NCBI GenBank assembly: GCA_004026145.2
Contig: CP034992.1
Location: 10,331,209 to 10,395,208 of the forward strand
Length of the DNA stretch: 64,000 nt
Reading direction: 5' to 3'
Source: Takifugu bimaculatus
Taxonomy: Eukaryota > Chordata > Actinopteri > Tetraodontiformes > Tetraodontidae
Positions 1 through 11,601 of this stretch are shown one piece after another (within the stretch, counting starts at the first letter, position 1; every line of letters begins with the position of its first letter). The notes beneath the pieces were generated by a model. The model made no database searches. It was not told where the DNA came from and saw only the letters and a program-made list of their open reading frames with translations. A program made the translations under genes and the position numbers.

Positions 1-329
1 AATAATACCATTTTAAACCAATGTTGGAGCTTTTTTGTGCTGTGTTTTAATAATTAGTGTGCATTTCCTTGTAAATTTTACCATTTGTACACTTTCATTT
101 GGAGAGTCAATTAAACACGTTTTGCTTAATGAATTTTGTTTATTCTCGCCATATCCAAATTGATATTCAATTACTTTAACACCATAAATACATTGAGGTA
201 TAGATTGTACAGTGGTCACAAAAGCTTTAATTTTCTTATCCAACCTGGAAAGATTAATTTTTATACACATTTAAGGCAAATGTAAGTGCACAAAATACTA
301 ATAATAATATGACTAATTACTAATAATTG

Positions 330-1038
330 ATGTCCAAAAAACATACCAGTGGCTGGAAAAGGCCAGACTGAAAGACAGCACAGAGCCAGTAACCATGGCT
401 ACACAAGAACAGGCCCTGAACACCAGAGCAATAGAGGCCAGGGTCTACCATACCAGACAAGATCCCAGATGTGGGCTGTGTAGAGAAGCCCCTGAGACAG
501 TCTAGCACATCACAGCAGGGTGCAAGATATTGTCAGGCAAGGCATACATGGAGCGACATAACCAGGTGACTGGCATAGTGTACAAGAACATCTGCCCTGA
601 GTATGGGCTGGAGGTCCCAGGGTCCAGGTGGGAGACACCCTCAAAAGTGCTGGAGAACAAGCAGGCCAAGATCCTGTGGGACTTCCAGATCAAGACTCAC
701 AGGATGGTGGTGGCCAACCAGCCTGACATAGTGGTGGTGGATAAACACCGGAAGGTAGTGGTGGTGATAGATGTAGCAATCCCAAGTGATAGCAACATAA
801 GGACGAAGGAACACAAGAAGCTGGAAATATACCAAGGGCTGAAGGAGAGAGAATGTGGGGCATGAAGGCAACAGTGGTCCCAGTAGAGATTGGAACACTA
901 GGGGCAGTAACACCCAACCTGAGTAGATGGCTCCAGCAGATACCAGGAAGCACATCAGAGATCTCTGTCCAGAAGAGCGCAGTCCGAGGAACAGCTAAGA
1001 TCCTGCGCAAAACCCTCAGACTCCCAGGCCTCTGGTAG
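330..1038 (+). mobile_element. Decayed 3' end of an R2/R4-type LINE (restriction-like endonuclease region)
   Basis: Read in frame from about 340, this encodes the C-terminal part of a non-LTR retrotransposon protein. A Cys-x2-Cys...His...Cys knuckle is followed by a segment with the spaced residues PDIVVV...VIDVAIP, which resembles the restriction-like endonuclease of R2/R4/Dong-type LINEs. The end reads ...RTLRLPGLW then stop. The copy is dead: there is an in-frame TAG inside the knuckle near 503 and a frameshift near 850-860, after which the protein continues in another frame (853-1038). Family assignment rests on motif memory, while the retrotransposon identity is fairly safe. AT-rich simple repeats directly follow. 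Confidence 0.6.
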
Positions 1039-1099
1039 AGGACCCATTTCTGGAGAAGGCACCACCCAGGGGGGTGAAGAAGATAATTTTTATTTTGTT

Positions 1100-1125
1100 T
1101 TTTTTATTTAAAAAATAAATAAATA

Positions 1126-1200
<75 letters not shown>

Positions 1201-1203
1201 GGT

Positions 1204-1272
<69 letters not shown>
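1100..1272. repeat. AT-rich tail, (TA)n and (GATA)n microsatellites
   Basis: A TAAA-rich stretch (about 1100-1130) runs into a perfect TA dinucleotide array (about 1131-1197) and then a GATA tetranucleotide array (about 1204-1272). The first part may be the tail of the LINE fragment just upstream. Confidence 0.9.
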
Positions 1273-1289
1273 GTCATACTGTGTCTGGG

Positions 1290-3030
1290 TTTTACCTTCC
1301 ACTGTCATAAATTTATTGTATCTTGATTAACATCTTTTCTGTTGTTACTTTGACAATAAAGTAGCCATCAGTACAAGACGAACACTTATCGCAAAGGAAT
1401 TAAGAGTTGTGTTTTTCATTTTAACAGAGTTTCAAGCCTCATTATTAAGAGCCCGCCCACATCAAAGAGGTACTCTGTTGTAATGGAAAATACGCTGTAC
1501 CGTAGCGTGGTGAGTCAGTGACATGCCGATACTGTGTGGTGAAAAGCGCTGAAACATGTGACTTGTGCTATGTCTATTTTTCACTTATCTAATTTAGATT
1601 GTTATCTGTCAGGTCATCTCACTGTGGTTACAAGCATCTGACAGTCTCTCTCATTTAGCCAGAAACTGACTGTGATAGGCAGTTTCCTCCTGTTCTACAT
1701 AAACAACATATATTTACTTAGATATTCCCCACTATGATGAGGACACCCTTAACTATACCTCAGTTTTGCATGTGGTGCCATTAATGTTTGGCACTTCATT
1801 TCCTGTCTAAGTCACATTAAACCTTGGCTGGCCTTTGACCTATTGGTACTTCAAATTTTGAATTATGGTAATTTCAACCTGTGGACTCAGCACAAAAAGA
1901 TGATCTACCCCACAAAAATACTTTTTCTGCCAAAAACACATTTATTTGGGCATGGGATAATATTGTTAGATTGACTAAAATGTCAAAAGTTAAACTAGAA
2001 TCATTGTGTCGATTTGACACATTTTGTATTAAAAATGCGAGTTTATGCCCATTGTGGCTCAAACCTATGAGAATCAAATTATGTTTCTGGCTGAGATGGC
2101 GGCCAATGTGAAGGAGCTTTCTTCAAGAACAGCTTTTGTTCACCTCACCCCTCCTATAAAAACTGGGACTTCACTCTCCTCAGCACCACCTGCTGGGTAA
2201 ACAACTCAAACTGGTACCACCATGGTTGTGATAAATTAACTTTCTGTGGCAAACGTGTCCAGGCTACTGGTACTGTCAGAATCACTCATGCTCAGGTCAG
2301 CTCTTAAGCTAGCTTAAGTATTGATGTATATTTAAGATGTCTGTTTGTGTTTTCATGTGTGTGAGTATTACGCATGGTGGAGGGGGTGAGGGGCATTTGT
2401 TTTGTTAAGAATTCCACATGTTACCCAGGCATTTGTAATTTTATCCTCCTGTAACACAATTTATTCTAGAATTGCTAGACACAATATCCATAGCTAGCAT
2501 GATGTTGATTTTACTGCCTGCACCAGAAGCCTAAAACTGTTAATATTGGAACTCTAAACCTCACAGAAGCCAGATGGCTGCAGGTAACGCTTCGTCAAAG
2601 GTATCAAAGATTGGACTCGTCGATAAAGGGGCTTGAGCTTTCTTTTCACAGACTTCAGTACAGATGAGAAGTCGTTAAATGATATTAGGATGTCATGAGA
2701 GAAAATACAATATCCATGTATTTGAATTTAAAAATGCTTTGCATTGCTACAAAAACAATGTGTATATTCTCCAAACTTTTCTGCACAACTGCATTTAATT
2801 GTGTATATACAGTATGAACAGAGAATTTTTTTTTCACCATTTATACACATATCCATACAACAGAAGTGACTATTTTTTTAATAAAAATGTGAGTGTCTTA
2901 TCAAACAAAGCAAAACACTGATAAATGTGTGTCTACAAAGGTGACGAACCTTTGGGTGTATGATGCAATATCTCAGAGGTACACACATTCAAGACGGAAG
3001 CAATTGTGTAGTCTTCTTTCCTTAATAGGT
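1290..3030. other. Stretch with no recognised gene
   Basis: Open frames here are short (76 codons or fewer) and show no recognisable domain. A TATAAAA-like string near 2155 stands before an ATG-containing stretch but opens no coding region. I see nothing further that I can support. Confidence 0.5.
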
Positions 3031-3121
3031 CAAACGGGCCAACCAATCACATGCAGTTTTATTGGTTAAGAGCAAAAAGGGGACCAACATGTCTCTACAC
3101 CGCCTTTGCACTTTAGACACA

Positions 3122-4812
3122 ATGACATCGTTTCAGAGATTATGCTGTCTGATGTGTGTGTTCTTGGGAAACATTGGTAAGTGCAGATTTTAGGGCTTTT
3201 CTAAATGAAAGTATTGTTTTTGTTCTTTGTTGTCTCAGAATAGGCTGAAACATATATGATTTACTTTTTCTCTCCAGTCCATGGGGACAATACGAAGTTG
3301 TCCATCCCCATTCGTCAAGATGCTAATTTTCTATCAGCGGACGTTGGTGACAATGTTACTTTAAAATGTTTCTATGAAGACAGTTTTACAAAAACCCTTT
3401 ACTGGTATAAGCAAGTGATAGGCCAGAAACCAAAGCTAATGTCTAGCTTCTATTTATTTGGTCAAAAAGCTTCCTTTACGGATGAATTTAGAAACAGCAC
3501 ACGTTTCCAGCTGGTTACTGAAAATCTCCAGCATCACTTGACAATTTCAGATTTACGTGTTGCTGACTCCGCTACCTATTACTGCTTAGCAACTTTTTGG
3601 AATATCAGTTTCACAACGGCACAACTGTCAGTGTAAGGGGGTCAGGTTTTAATGTTCCAACTTCAGTGCATCAGTTGGCGTCTGGCACGATTCAATCAGA
3701 AGATTCCATGATGCTGAACTGCACAGTTCATACTCCAACCTGCGATGAAGAACATGCTGTTTACTGGTTCAGAAACTCTGGAGAATCTCTACCAGGAGTT
3801 ATTTTCACCAGTGCAGTCAGAAGGAATAACAAGTGTGACAGGAAAACCAACAGCTGTTTCTTCAACCTATCCCTAAAGAACATGAATGAGTCTCAGACTG
3901 GGACCTACTATTGTGGTGTCGCATCCTGTCAAAGCATTGTGTTTGGAGCTTTTACCAAGGTGGAATTTGAGGGTGAGTTTTATTCTAACTTTATGATTCC
4001 AATGTTATGACTTGGACTCAAGATTCAGGAGTTTAAAATGATTACTTTACTACTATTACTTGTCCATTGTTAAGGCAGACTTGACACAATGCAAAAAAAA
4101 AAAGTACAATTTAAAAAAAAAAACAAATTCAATCAAATTCAGAAATGTTGTCCTGAAAACATTGACACGAGACAGGGAATTTAACTTGGATTTCAAATCT
4201 GAACATGATAAACAATGATTAGGTCAACTTAAATTGATAGTAAAAGCTCCACTTTCCAATTCCACTAATTGGTAACTTTGGATTGGAACGAAGAATCGTG
4301 TCACTTGAGACGAACTGACTTAACGAATACTTGTTCAAGCTACCTCTTCTTCCCTCACCGAAACTTTGACCTCTGTCTGCTGCCATGTGCATCTACAGAT
4401 CAGAAAGACTCTCTGGTCTTGTTTTACTTCCTGTGTGGTGCATCATCATTCAGCATATTTCTGGTAGTGTATCTGGCCTTCTCGGTGTGCATGATGAACA
4501 ATCACAGCTGCAATTGTGAAGGTATAATCAATTGCACTTCCTGTTTTCAATCATGTTGTCTCACATGATTTTTTTCACAGTTTTAGCATTCATTTTATGT
4601 TTCAGAATTGTTTCAGAAAAGATTGTCACCTCTGTCCAAACCAAAGGTATTTTTTATTAGTCAGAAAAGTCGTTCATTAAATATTCAAAAGGCACTAAAT
4701 TCATTGTTGTCATTTACAGGATCGTCTAGTTGCAGATGGTTCTGTTTTGTGGAAGAAGATGAACAAAGAACATACCTGGACTGAATGTGTTTACTTCAGT
4801 GTAAAGCAGTAG
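3122..4812 (+). pseudogene. NITR-1: novel immune-type receptor, V + I domains, broken by a one-base frameshift
   Basis: Teleost Ig-type cell-surface receptor gene. Exons read by eye: 3122-3176 (signal peptide MTSFQRLCCLMCVFLGNI), 3278-3972 (V and I domains in one exon), 4399-4521 (transmembrane), 4606-4646 and 4720-4812 (tail). All introns are GT-AG. The V domain has the Cys...WYKQ...DSATYYC framework. The I domain has the NITR signature CTVHTPTCDEEHAVYWF, extra cysteines, and a YYCGVASC...VFGAFTK J-like end. The tail ends TECVYFSVKQ, with one tyrosine in an ITIM-like but non-canonical setting (Cys at -2). The V and I halves are in different frames. The switch falls at a run of five T (3594-3598), and phase arithmetic fits loss of one base. 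Whether this is a real lesion or a homopolymer assembly error cannot be told from sequence. Confidence 0.85.
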
Positions 4813-4819
4813 GATAGAA

Positions 4820-5860
4820 AAATGACCATTTTCAACAATTTTAGATGTCTTGTAGTTCCAGAAAACTCACAAAATAGAAAAAAGCTCTTCTGTGGTTGAT
4901 TTATAGATATTTGATTTATTGTGTACATTCTACATTGTTCAGGATGTTCAGGATCCTTGGTACAATGAAGGAGGAAATAACCAACACACACTTGATTGTC
5001 TTGTCCTCCAACTACCAATGAATCATGGTGGAGGAGCTTAAGTGTCCAGGGACAGGGACACACAAGGATAAAAAGGAGCTCAAGGAAATCCTCAGCAGAA
5101 AGAAGAGTTCCTTTTTCACATGCTCTGATTCTGACAAGAAGGAAGTCAATAGAAAAATCAAGTTTTAAACTAATCCTGTACTTATATATTTGATCCTGCA
5201 GTCAATATTCTTCTAAAATAAGCTTCAAATATAGTTGCAGTCTTTTATTTTCTAAAATGTCCAAATGTGTTTTTTGTAACAGTCAGAATCTGTTTATTTA
5301 TGGTGCTGCAGCTGTGACGGTAATACTTATACATACTTGCATGGTGGGCTTGGCTTTTCCCCTTCTGTCTTGGTGGTTTCAAACAGGAAGTCTTTGCTGT
5401 GTCTTAACACACAGCAGTCAAACTACATCGCTTCACTGTCTTGACTTTGGCATTCAAATACAACAACTATTGTAAGGAAAATGACATTGCTGTAATGTTA
5501 ATGTGATCCCCATTGGAGTAACATCGATACATGTTCTTGTCATTAGTGTTGTTGCCGCTGGCTTTAAGTACATTAATCTGTCTAAATGTCTGTATACAAT
5601 AGCTTTTTTTTAAAAGTGTCACACAGCATGTCTTAAACCATGCTGTTCACGTCATTATATAGGTTTTGTTTAATATGAAGGTTTATAAATTGGCTAACCC
5701 ATGATTGTATAGGCTAAAATAACATAATATTCAAATTCCTCTGATATACTACGTGTTGATTCTATCCACGTGCAACAGAAAGTGCCTACATCTTCATCGC
5801 TTCTTCCTCCAGTTTCTCTTGCTGTCTTCTCCTCAGGGCCACTGTCTCGAAAGCATCCAG
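4820..5860 (+). repeat. 3' flank of NITR-1, duplicated downstream of NITR-2
   Basis: Most of this flank recurs after NITR-2 (about 18110-18320, 18605-18720 and 19360-19985) with minor changes, showing that gene and flank were copied as one unit. It contains a LINE-like remnant (about 5065-5140, reading KDKKELKEILSRKKSS) that is also present in the sister copy. No gene of its own is apparent. Confidence 0.8.
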
Positions 5861-6015
5861 CACACCTGACTAACCACTCTCTTGTGCACCTTCCCTTTCC
5901 TTCTCGCAGATGGTCTTGTCTCACATTTCACACCTGACACGTCTCTGTATCCATTCCAACCTGCTTGCACAAGTCTCTCCACCTCTTTTCCCACACTGTC
6001 CATTGCTCTAGATTG
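5760..6015 (-). mobile_element. LINE fragment, C-terminal RT-associated region
   Basis: The minus strand reads, with breaks, VERLVQAGWNGYRDVSG, then RKGKVHKRVV, then a charged QEKLEE-like stretch. This resembles the conserved segment that follows the reverse-transcriptase core in several fish LINEs. The left part (about 5760-5850) is shared with 19880-19985, so it predates the NITR unit duplication. Confidence 0.45.
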
Positions 6016-6029
6016 TTTAGTCCAGCTAG

Positions 6030-7311
6030 TAATAGCACTCCACTGCATCAAAAGCAGCACTGAGGTCCAGCGGAACCACCATAGAAACCTGAGTCACCAC
6101 CACCACCTCAAGAATTTTAGAGATCAAAGGAAGGTGGGTTATAGGCCTATAATTTTCTAGCACATCAGGATCCAGTGATGGCTTTTTAAGAAACTGTTTA
6201 ATCACTGCCACCTTGTAGGACCAGGGTACATAACCTGTCATGAAAGAACAAGTGATCTGGTCCAGGATAGAGCTGCCTATCAGTGGTAAAACATCCTTCA
6301 ACAAGTGTGTTGGGATGGGATCTAAAAGACACGAAGTGGACTTGGATTTCTGAATTAGCATAGACGCCTCAGAAAAATATATAGGGCTGAAGAAGTTTAA
6401 GGGCTCATCGGAGACCCTATATGTTCTCACAGTCAGTACATCTGGTGATGGTCCAGTTGTTGGGATGGCCTGTTTAGCTTTTTCTCTCATGGCTAGACCT
6501 TTATCAGTGAAGAAGCTCATGAAGTCTTCACCACTAAGGGAAGAAGGGATACGTGGATCTAAAATGCTGTGATTCTTAGTTAATTTGGCCAGTGTTGAAA
6601 AGAAAGATTTTCTTCAATTTAAGAAAAATAAGATGTTCTAGCTTTATGGGGGGCCTTTTTTATAAACTACTAGGCAGTCTTTCCAGACTTTTTCAGGGGG
6701 CCACAGAATTAAGCATGATTCTCAGTGAGGCTGCTGCACCTTCAGCAACAGAGTCGACCTCAGCAGGGCTAAGATTATAATGATTGATCCCTGGGGAAAC
6801 CCATGGTGGTCCTGGGATTAGCACAGCAATTGTTTCCTTAAACTTAGCTACAGCATTATCTGAAAGCCATCTGCTATAGTAAGACTGTGTTCTGAACACA
6901 GCCATTTCTAAAGCTGTCATTCACAACATCTACATGGATATAAAAGTCTCTAAAAATAATGACTTTACCTATTCTGAGGACCAAGTCAGATAAAAACTCA
7001 GAGAACTGAGACAGGAACTCTGAATGTGGCCCAGCAGGGGGCCGATATACAAATAAAAACAAAAGTGGCTTTTCTGTCCTCCAGTTGGTTCAGATGGGTA
7101 ATGCCTAAAGTCAGGCTTTCAAATGAACTGGAGCAATGTTTGGATCTAGGATTAATTAATAACTTGGAGTGATATATTGCTGCCACTCCTCCTCCTCAAC
7201 CAGTACCACAAGGAATATGGTAATTAAGATGGGTAGGAGGCGTAGATTCATTTAAGCTAACATATCCTAAAGTCAGGTCTCAGTAAAACAAAATAAATCA
7301 ATGTGATGATC
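6030..7311 (-). mobile_element. Outer L2-type LINE, 3' half (split by a nested L2)
   Basis: Minus-strand fragments of ORF2 match the inner L2 element at 7312-12741: endonuclease remnants (VYRPPAGPHSEFL near 7040) and the RT start (YRPITHLPLISKI and LDLSAAFDAV near 6030-6150). It carries several frameshifts and an internal deletion between the LDLSAAFD motif and the preceding block. The right end, at ...atgatc (7306-7311), resumes at 12742, where the same element continues. The two parts are therefore one element split by a later insertion. Confidence 0.8.
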
Positions 7312-7489
7312 AATCAATCAATCTTTATTTATATAGCGTCTTATACAATCAAAATTGTTTCAAGGCGCTTTCCAGAATCCCAGGGCCTGACCCCAGACAA
7401 GCAACAGTGGCAAGGAAAAACTCCCCTTTAACAGGAAGAAACCTTGAGCAGGACCAGGCTCATGTAGGGGGACCCTCCTGCTGATGGCC

Positions 7490-7760
7490 GGCTGGGTAAA
7501 GAGAGAGGAGAAGAGGGAGGACAGGTAGAGGATAGGATAGGTAGGAGAGGAGAGGGGTAGAGGAGAGGAGAAGTAGAGTGAAGGGGAGGTAGAGGAGAGG
7601 AGAAGGAGGAGGAGGGGAAAGAGGAGAGGAAAGAAGAGGAGAGGGAGAGGAAAAGGAGAAGGAGGGGGAGAGGAGAGGAGAGGAGAGGAGAGGAGAGGAG
7701 AGGAGAGGAGAGGAGAGGAGAGGAGAGGGGAGGGAGAGGGAGAGGAGAGGCACAGAGCAC
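7490..7760. repeat. Purine-rich GAGAG/GGAGA low-complexity array
   Basis: About 260 bases of G and A, most regular (GAGAG units) from 7670 to 7735. It lies in the 3' UTR region of the inner L2. The long serine/leucine/proline open frames antisense to it are artefacts of composition. Confidence 0.9.
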
Positions 7761-8099
7761 AGAAACACACACAAAAAATATGATGCACAATCACTTCAGC
7801 GGGGCCGGCGGTCATTATGCAGCTCCGATGGCAGTGATACCTGTAAATAAATGGGGGGGGTGGGAGCAGAAAAACTACACAAGAATCAGCATAACTAGTC
7901 TGCTTGATGACGAGAGGAAAGGAGAGGAAAGGAGAGGAAACCATGACCCAGTGGAGTGACAGAGGCCTGTCAGGTGATCATGTTTCCGGACCCCGGCAGC
8001 CTTGGCCTATAACAGCATAACTGAGATGTGACCTAACGATTAGACGACCCCCTAAGTATGATAATTTGTCTGTCTATGATAGTAACTGGAACTACTGAA

Positions 8100-11000
8100 T
8101 TAGTAACAATAAGCTTTTTCAAAGAGGTAGGTTTTGAGTCTAATCTTAAAAGTAGCGATGGAGTCAGCCTCCCGTACCCGGACAGGGAGCTGGTTCCATA
8201 GCAGGGGGGCCTGGTAGCTAAATGCTCGGCCCCCCATTCTACTCCTGGAAACTCTGGGAACCACAAGTAGACCAGCATTCTGAGAGCGGAGCGGTCTATT
8301 GGGCTGATAAGGTATCACTAGCTCCTCCAGGTAGGATGGAGCTAGGCCTCTGAGGACCTTGTAGGTCAAAAGAAGGGTTTTAAAAATTATTCTAAATTTA
8401 ACGGGCAGCCAGTGAAGCGACGCCAGTACAGGAGTAATGTGATCTCTTTTGTCAATACCTGTCAGAACTCTGGCTGCAGCATTTTGGATCAACTGGAGGC
8501 TTCTTAAAGAGTTGTTTGGACACCCTGATAATAAGGAGTTACAGTAGTCCAGCCTGGAAGTAACAAATGCATGGACTAACTTTTCAGCATCATGGTGGGT
8601 CAGTAGCTTCCTGATCTTTGAGATGTTCCTCAAGTGAAAAAAGGCACTTCTAGAGACTAATTTAATGTGTGAGTTGAAGGAGAGGTTTTGATCAAAAGTT
8701 ACTCCTAGATTCCTCACAGAGAGACTAGATGTTAATGAGATACCATCTAGAGTGATCATGTGATCTAATCTATCCCTGAGAGGTTCAGGACCAAACACCA
8801 TGACCTCAGTTTTTCCTGGGTTAAGGAGGAGGAAATTTGAAGACATCCAGGACTTTATGTCTTTAAGACAGGTCTGGAGCTTCACTAACTTCTCTGTCTC
8901 CTCGGGTTTCATGGATAAATAGAGCTTAGTGTCATCAGCATAACAATGAAAATTTATCCCATGCTGCTGAATAATGTTCCCTAAGGGAAGCATGTACAAT
9001 GTGAAGAGGATTGGTCCGAGTACAGAACCTTGAGGAACTCCATGGCTAACCCTACTGTATGAGGAGGGAACACCATGGACATGGGCAAACTGGTATCTAT
9101 CAGATAAGTATGATCTAAACCAGTCTAGTGCTGTCCCTTTAATCCCAATCACATGTTCCAGTCTCTGTAACAGGATGCTGTGATCAACTGTATCAAAAGC
9201 AGCACTAAGGTCCAGCAGAACCAGCATAGAGACCAGTCCATGATCGGAAGCTATGAGAAGATCATTAGTGACTTTAAGAAGTGCTGTTTCTGTGCTGTGG
9301 TGAGCTCTAAAGCCTGACTGAAACATCTCAAACAGGCTGTTCCTCTGCAGGTGCTCCAGTAACTGAGTCACCACCACCTTCTCTAGAACTTTAGAGATAA
9401 AAGGAAGGTTGGATATTGGCCTATAATTAGCTAAGACATCGGGATCCAGTGATGGTTTTTTAAGCAACGGCTTAATCACTGCCACCTTGTAGGACCGGGG
9501 TACATAACCTGACACTAAAGAACCATTGATCTGGTCCAGGATAGAACTGCCTATCAGTGGTAGAACATCCTTCAACAGGTGTGTTGGGATGGGATCTAAA
9601 AGACACGTGGTGGTCTTGGATTTCTGAATTAGCGATGACGCCTGTGACGGCTCTGTCGTGCCTCACTGTTGTCGGGGCTGGCTGGAAGAGCAATTCCCTG
9701 GCTGACCTGCAGGGGGAGTGCCAAGCGTTTCCAGTCGACCCAGCATGTTCACCTGCTCACCTGTGGCCCATCTGCTGGGATTGGCTGCCTGACGGGACCA
9801 GGTATAAAACCTGTCTGGAGAGCGTCGAGGAGGGCCCCCTCTCGTCCTCTCTGGTGTGCTGCAGTGGAGTTCGTCAGATGAGCCCGGAGCTTGTCACGGC
9901 CGCAGGAGTTTGGAGTTTCCCTCTTTGTGACTATTTGGACTTTTCTGTTTTATATTCCACTGGGTTCTTTAATAAATGTTATGTTGGGTTGAAAATCCTC
10001 ATCGTTGGTCTCCCCATTTGTATGTCATGGCTACCTTGAGCCAAGTATTCGTGACACGCCTCAGAAAAATATATAGGGCTGAAGGAGCTTAAGGGCTCGT
10101 TGGAGACCCTGTATGTTCCCACAGTCGGCACATCTGGTGATGGTCCAGTTGTTGGGATGGCCTGGTTAGCTTTCTCTCTGATAGCTAGAACTTTATCAGT
10201 GAAGAAGCTCATGAAGTCTTCACCACTAAGGGAAGAAGGGATACGTGGATCTAAAACACTGTGACTCTTGGTTAATTTGGCCACAGTGCTGAAGAGAAAC
10301 CTGGGGTTGTTCTTATTTTCCTCAATCAAAGAAGAAAAATAAGCTGTTCTAGCCTTGCGGAGGGCCTTTTTGTAAACTAATAGACAGTCTTTCCCGGCTA
10401 CATGGTAGCTGTCTATTTTACAAGAATGCCACTTCCTTTCTAGTCTTCACACTTTCTGCTTGAGGGTCCTGATATGTGAATTATACCAGGGGGCACACCT
10501 CCTATGATTTACTATTTTCTTTTTCAGGGGGGCAACAGAATCAAGCGTGATTCTCAGTGAGGTTGCTGCACCTTCAGCAATAGAGTCAACCTCAGCAGGG
10601 CTAAGATTATAATGACTGATCCCTGGGGAAACACACGGTGGTCCTGGGATCAGCACAGGGATCACTTCCTTAAACTTAGCTACAGCATTATCTGAAAGAC
10701 ATCTGCTATAGTAAGACTTTGTTCTGAGCATAGAAGAATCCTTAATCATAAATGTAAAAGTGATCAAAGAATGGTCTGACAGGACTGGGTTCTGAGGGAA
10801 CACTGACACATGTTCTACCTCAACACCATAAGTCAGAACTAGATCTAGGGTGTGGTTAAAGCTGTGAGTTGGTTGGTTTATCTGCTGGAGGAAACCAACT
10901 GACTCAAGTAATGAAATGAAGCCATTTCTAAAGCTGTCATTTATAATGTCCATATGGATGTTAAAGTCTCCAATGATAATGACTTTTTCCGTTCTAAGGA

Positions 11001-11349
11001 CCAAGTCAGATAATAAGTCAGAGAACTCAGACAGGAACTCTGAATGTGGCCCAGCAGGGGGCCGATATACAACTACAAACAGAAGTGGCTTTTCTGTCCT
11101 CCAGTTCAAATGAGTGATGCCAAGAGTCAGGCTTTCAAATGAACTGAAGCTATGTTTTGGTCTGGGATTAATTAATAACTTGGAGTGATAGATTGCTGCC
11201 ACTCCCCCTCCTCGACCAGTAACACGTGGAATATGATAATTAAGATGGGTTGGAGGAGTAGATTCATTTAAGCTAACAGTCTCAGTAAGACAAAATAAAT
11301 CAATGTGATGATCCGCTATCAGGTCGTGCACTAACAGGGATTTACACAA
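8100..11349 (-). pseudogene. L2 ORF2: APE endonuclease + reverse transcriptase, broken
   Basis: ORF2 of the inner L2. The endonuclease part (10447-11349; its frame stays open further upstream) shows the APE-type order LTET...VVVYRPP...IIGDFNIHMD...DLVLT...LSDHSLI. After a TGA at 10447-10449 the frame continues into a linker (9979-10329), is interrupted by the solo LTR at 9643-10056, and resumes in the RT (8100-9575). RT motifs are YRPISNLPFISK, LDLSAAFDTVDH, HGVPQGSVLGP and CYADDTKLYL (YADD at residues 212-215 of the 491-codon segment), with a C-terminal region ending FEKAYCY. It acts in target-primed reverse transcription. This copy cannot make the full protein. Confidence 0.85.
9643..10056 (+). 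mobile_element. Solo LTR inserted in the inner L2
   Basis: A 414-base block beginning TGTGACGG and ending CGTGACA, flanked by a 4-5 base repeat (cgcc at 9639-9642 and 10057-10060). The older L2 relic at about 6370 shows the same site uninterrupted (gacgcctcagaaa). It contains TATAAAA at 9803-9809 and AATAAA at 9971-9976, the order expected of an LTR. No internal retroelement sequence is present, so it is a solo LTR. Its family is unknown, possibly gypsy-like. Confidence 0.8.
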
Positions 11350-11601
11350 AAGAGATCTAATATTTAACAGTCCACACTTAATTGTGATATTAGTTTCTCC
11401 AACTTGTGCTTCAGTATTAATTTTAATAAGATTTTGGTGATTGACCGCTCCCCTGCTCTGTGCTTGGTGAACTTTTAACCGTGGAACAGAGACTACCTCT
11501 ATAGTGTTAAATATGTTATTGTTGGTGGATGAGGGTTCTAAGGAAGCAGCAGAGAGGTGTGTAAGACTACAACTCTGCCTCCTGGTCTGGACCCTGGTTT
11601 G

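Noticed and set aside
2140..2290. TATAAAA followed by an ATG, considered as a further NITR promoter
   Set aside because: Lacks the conserved NITR upstream blocks and any signal-peptide frame.
5257..5475. 72-codon plus frame after NITR-1 with a hydrophobic stretch, considered as an extra membrane exon
   Set aside because: No splice signals in place, and the sister sequence near 19440-19620 does not keep the frame.
7360..7944. Minus-strand frames of 104-194 codons rich in Ser, Leu and Pro
   Set aside because: They read through a GAGAG low-complexity tract; composition alone keeps them open.
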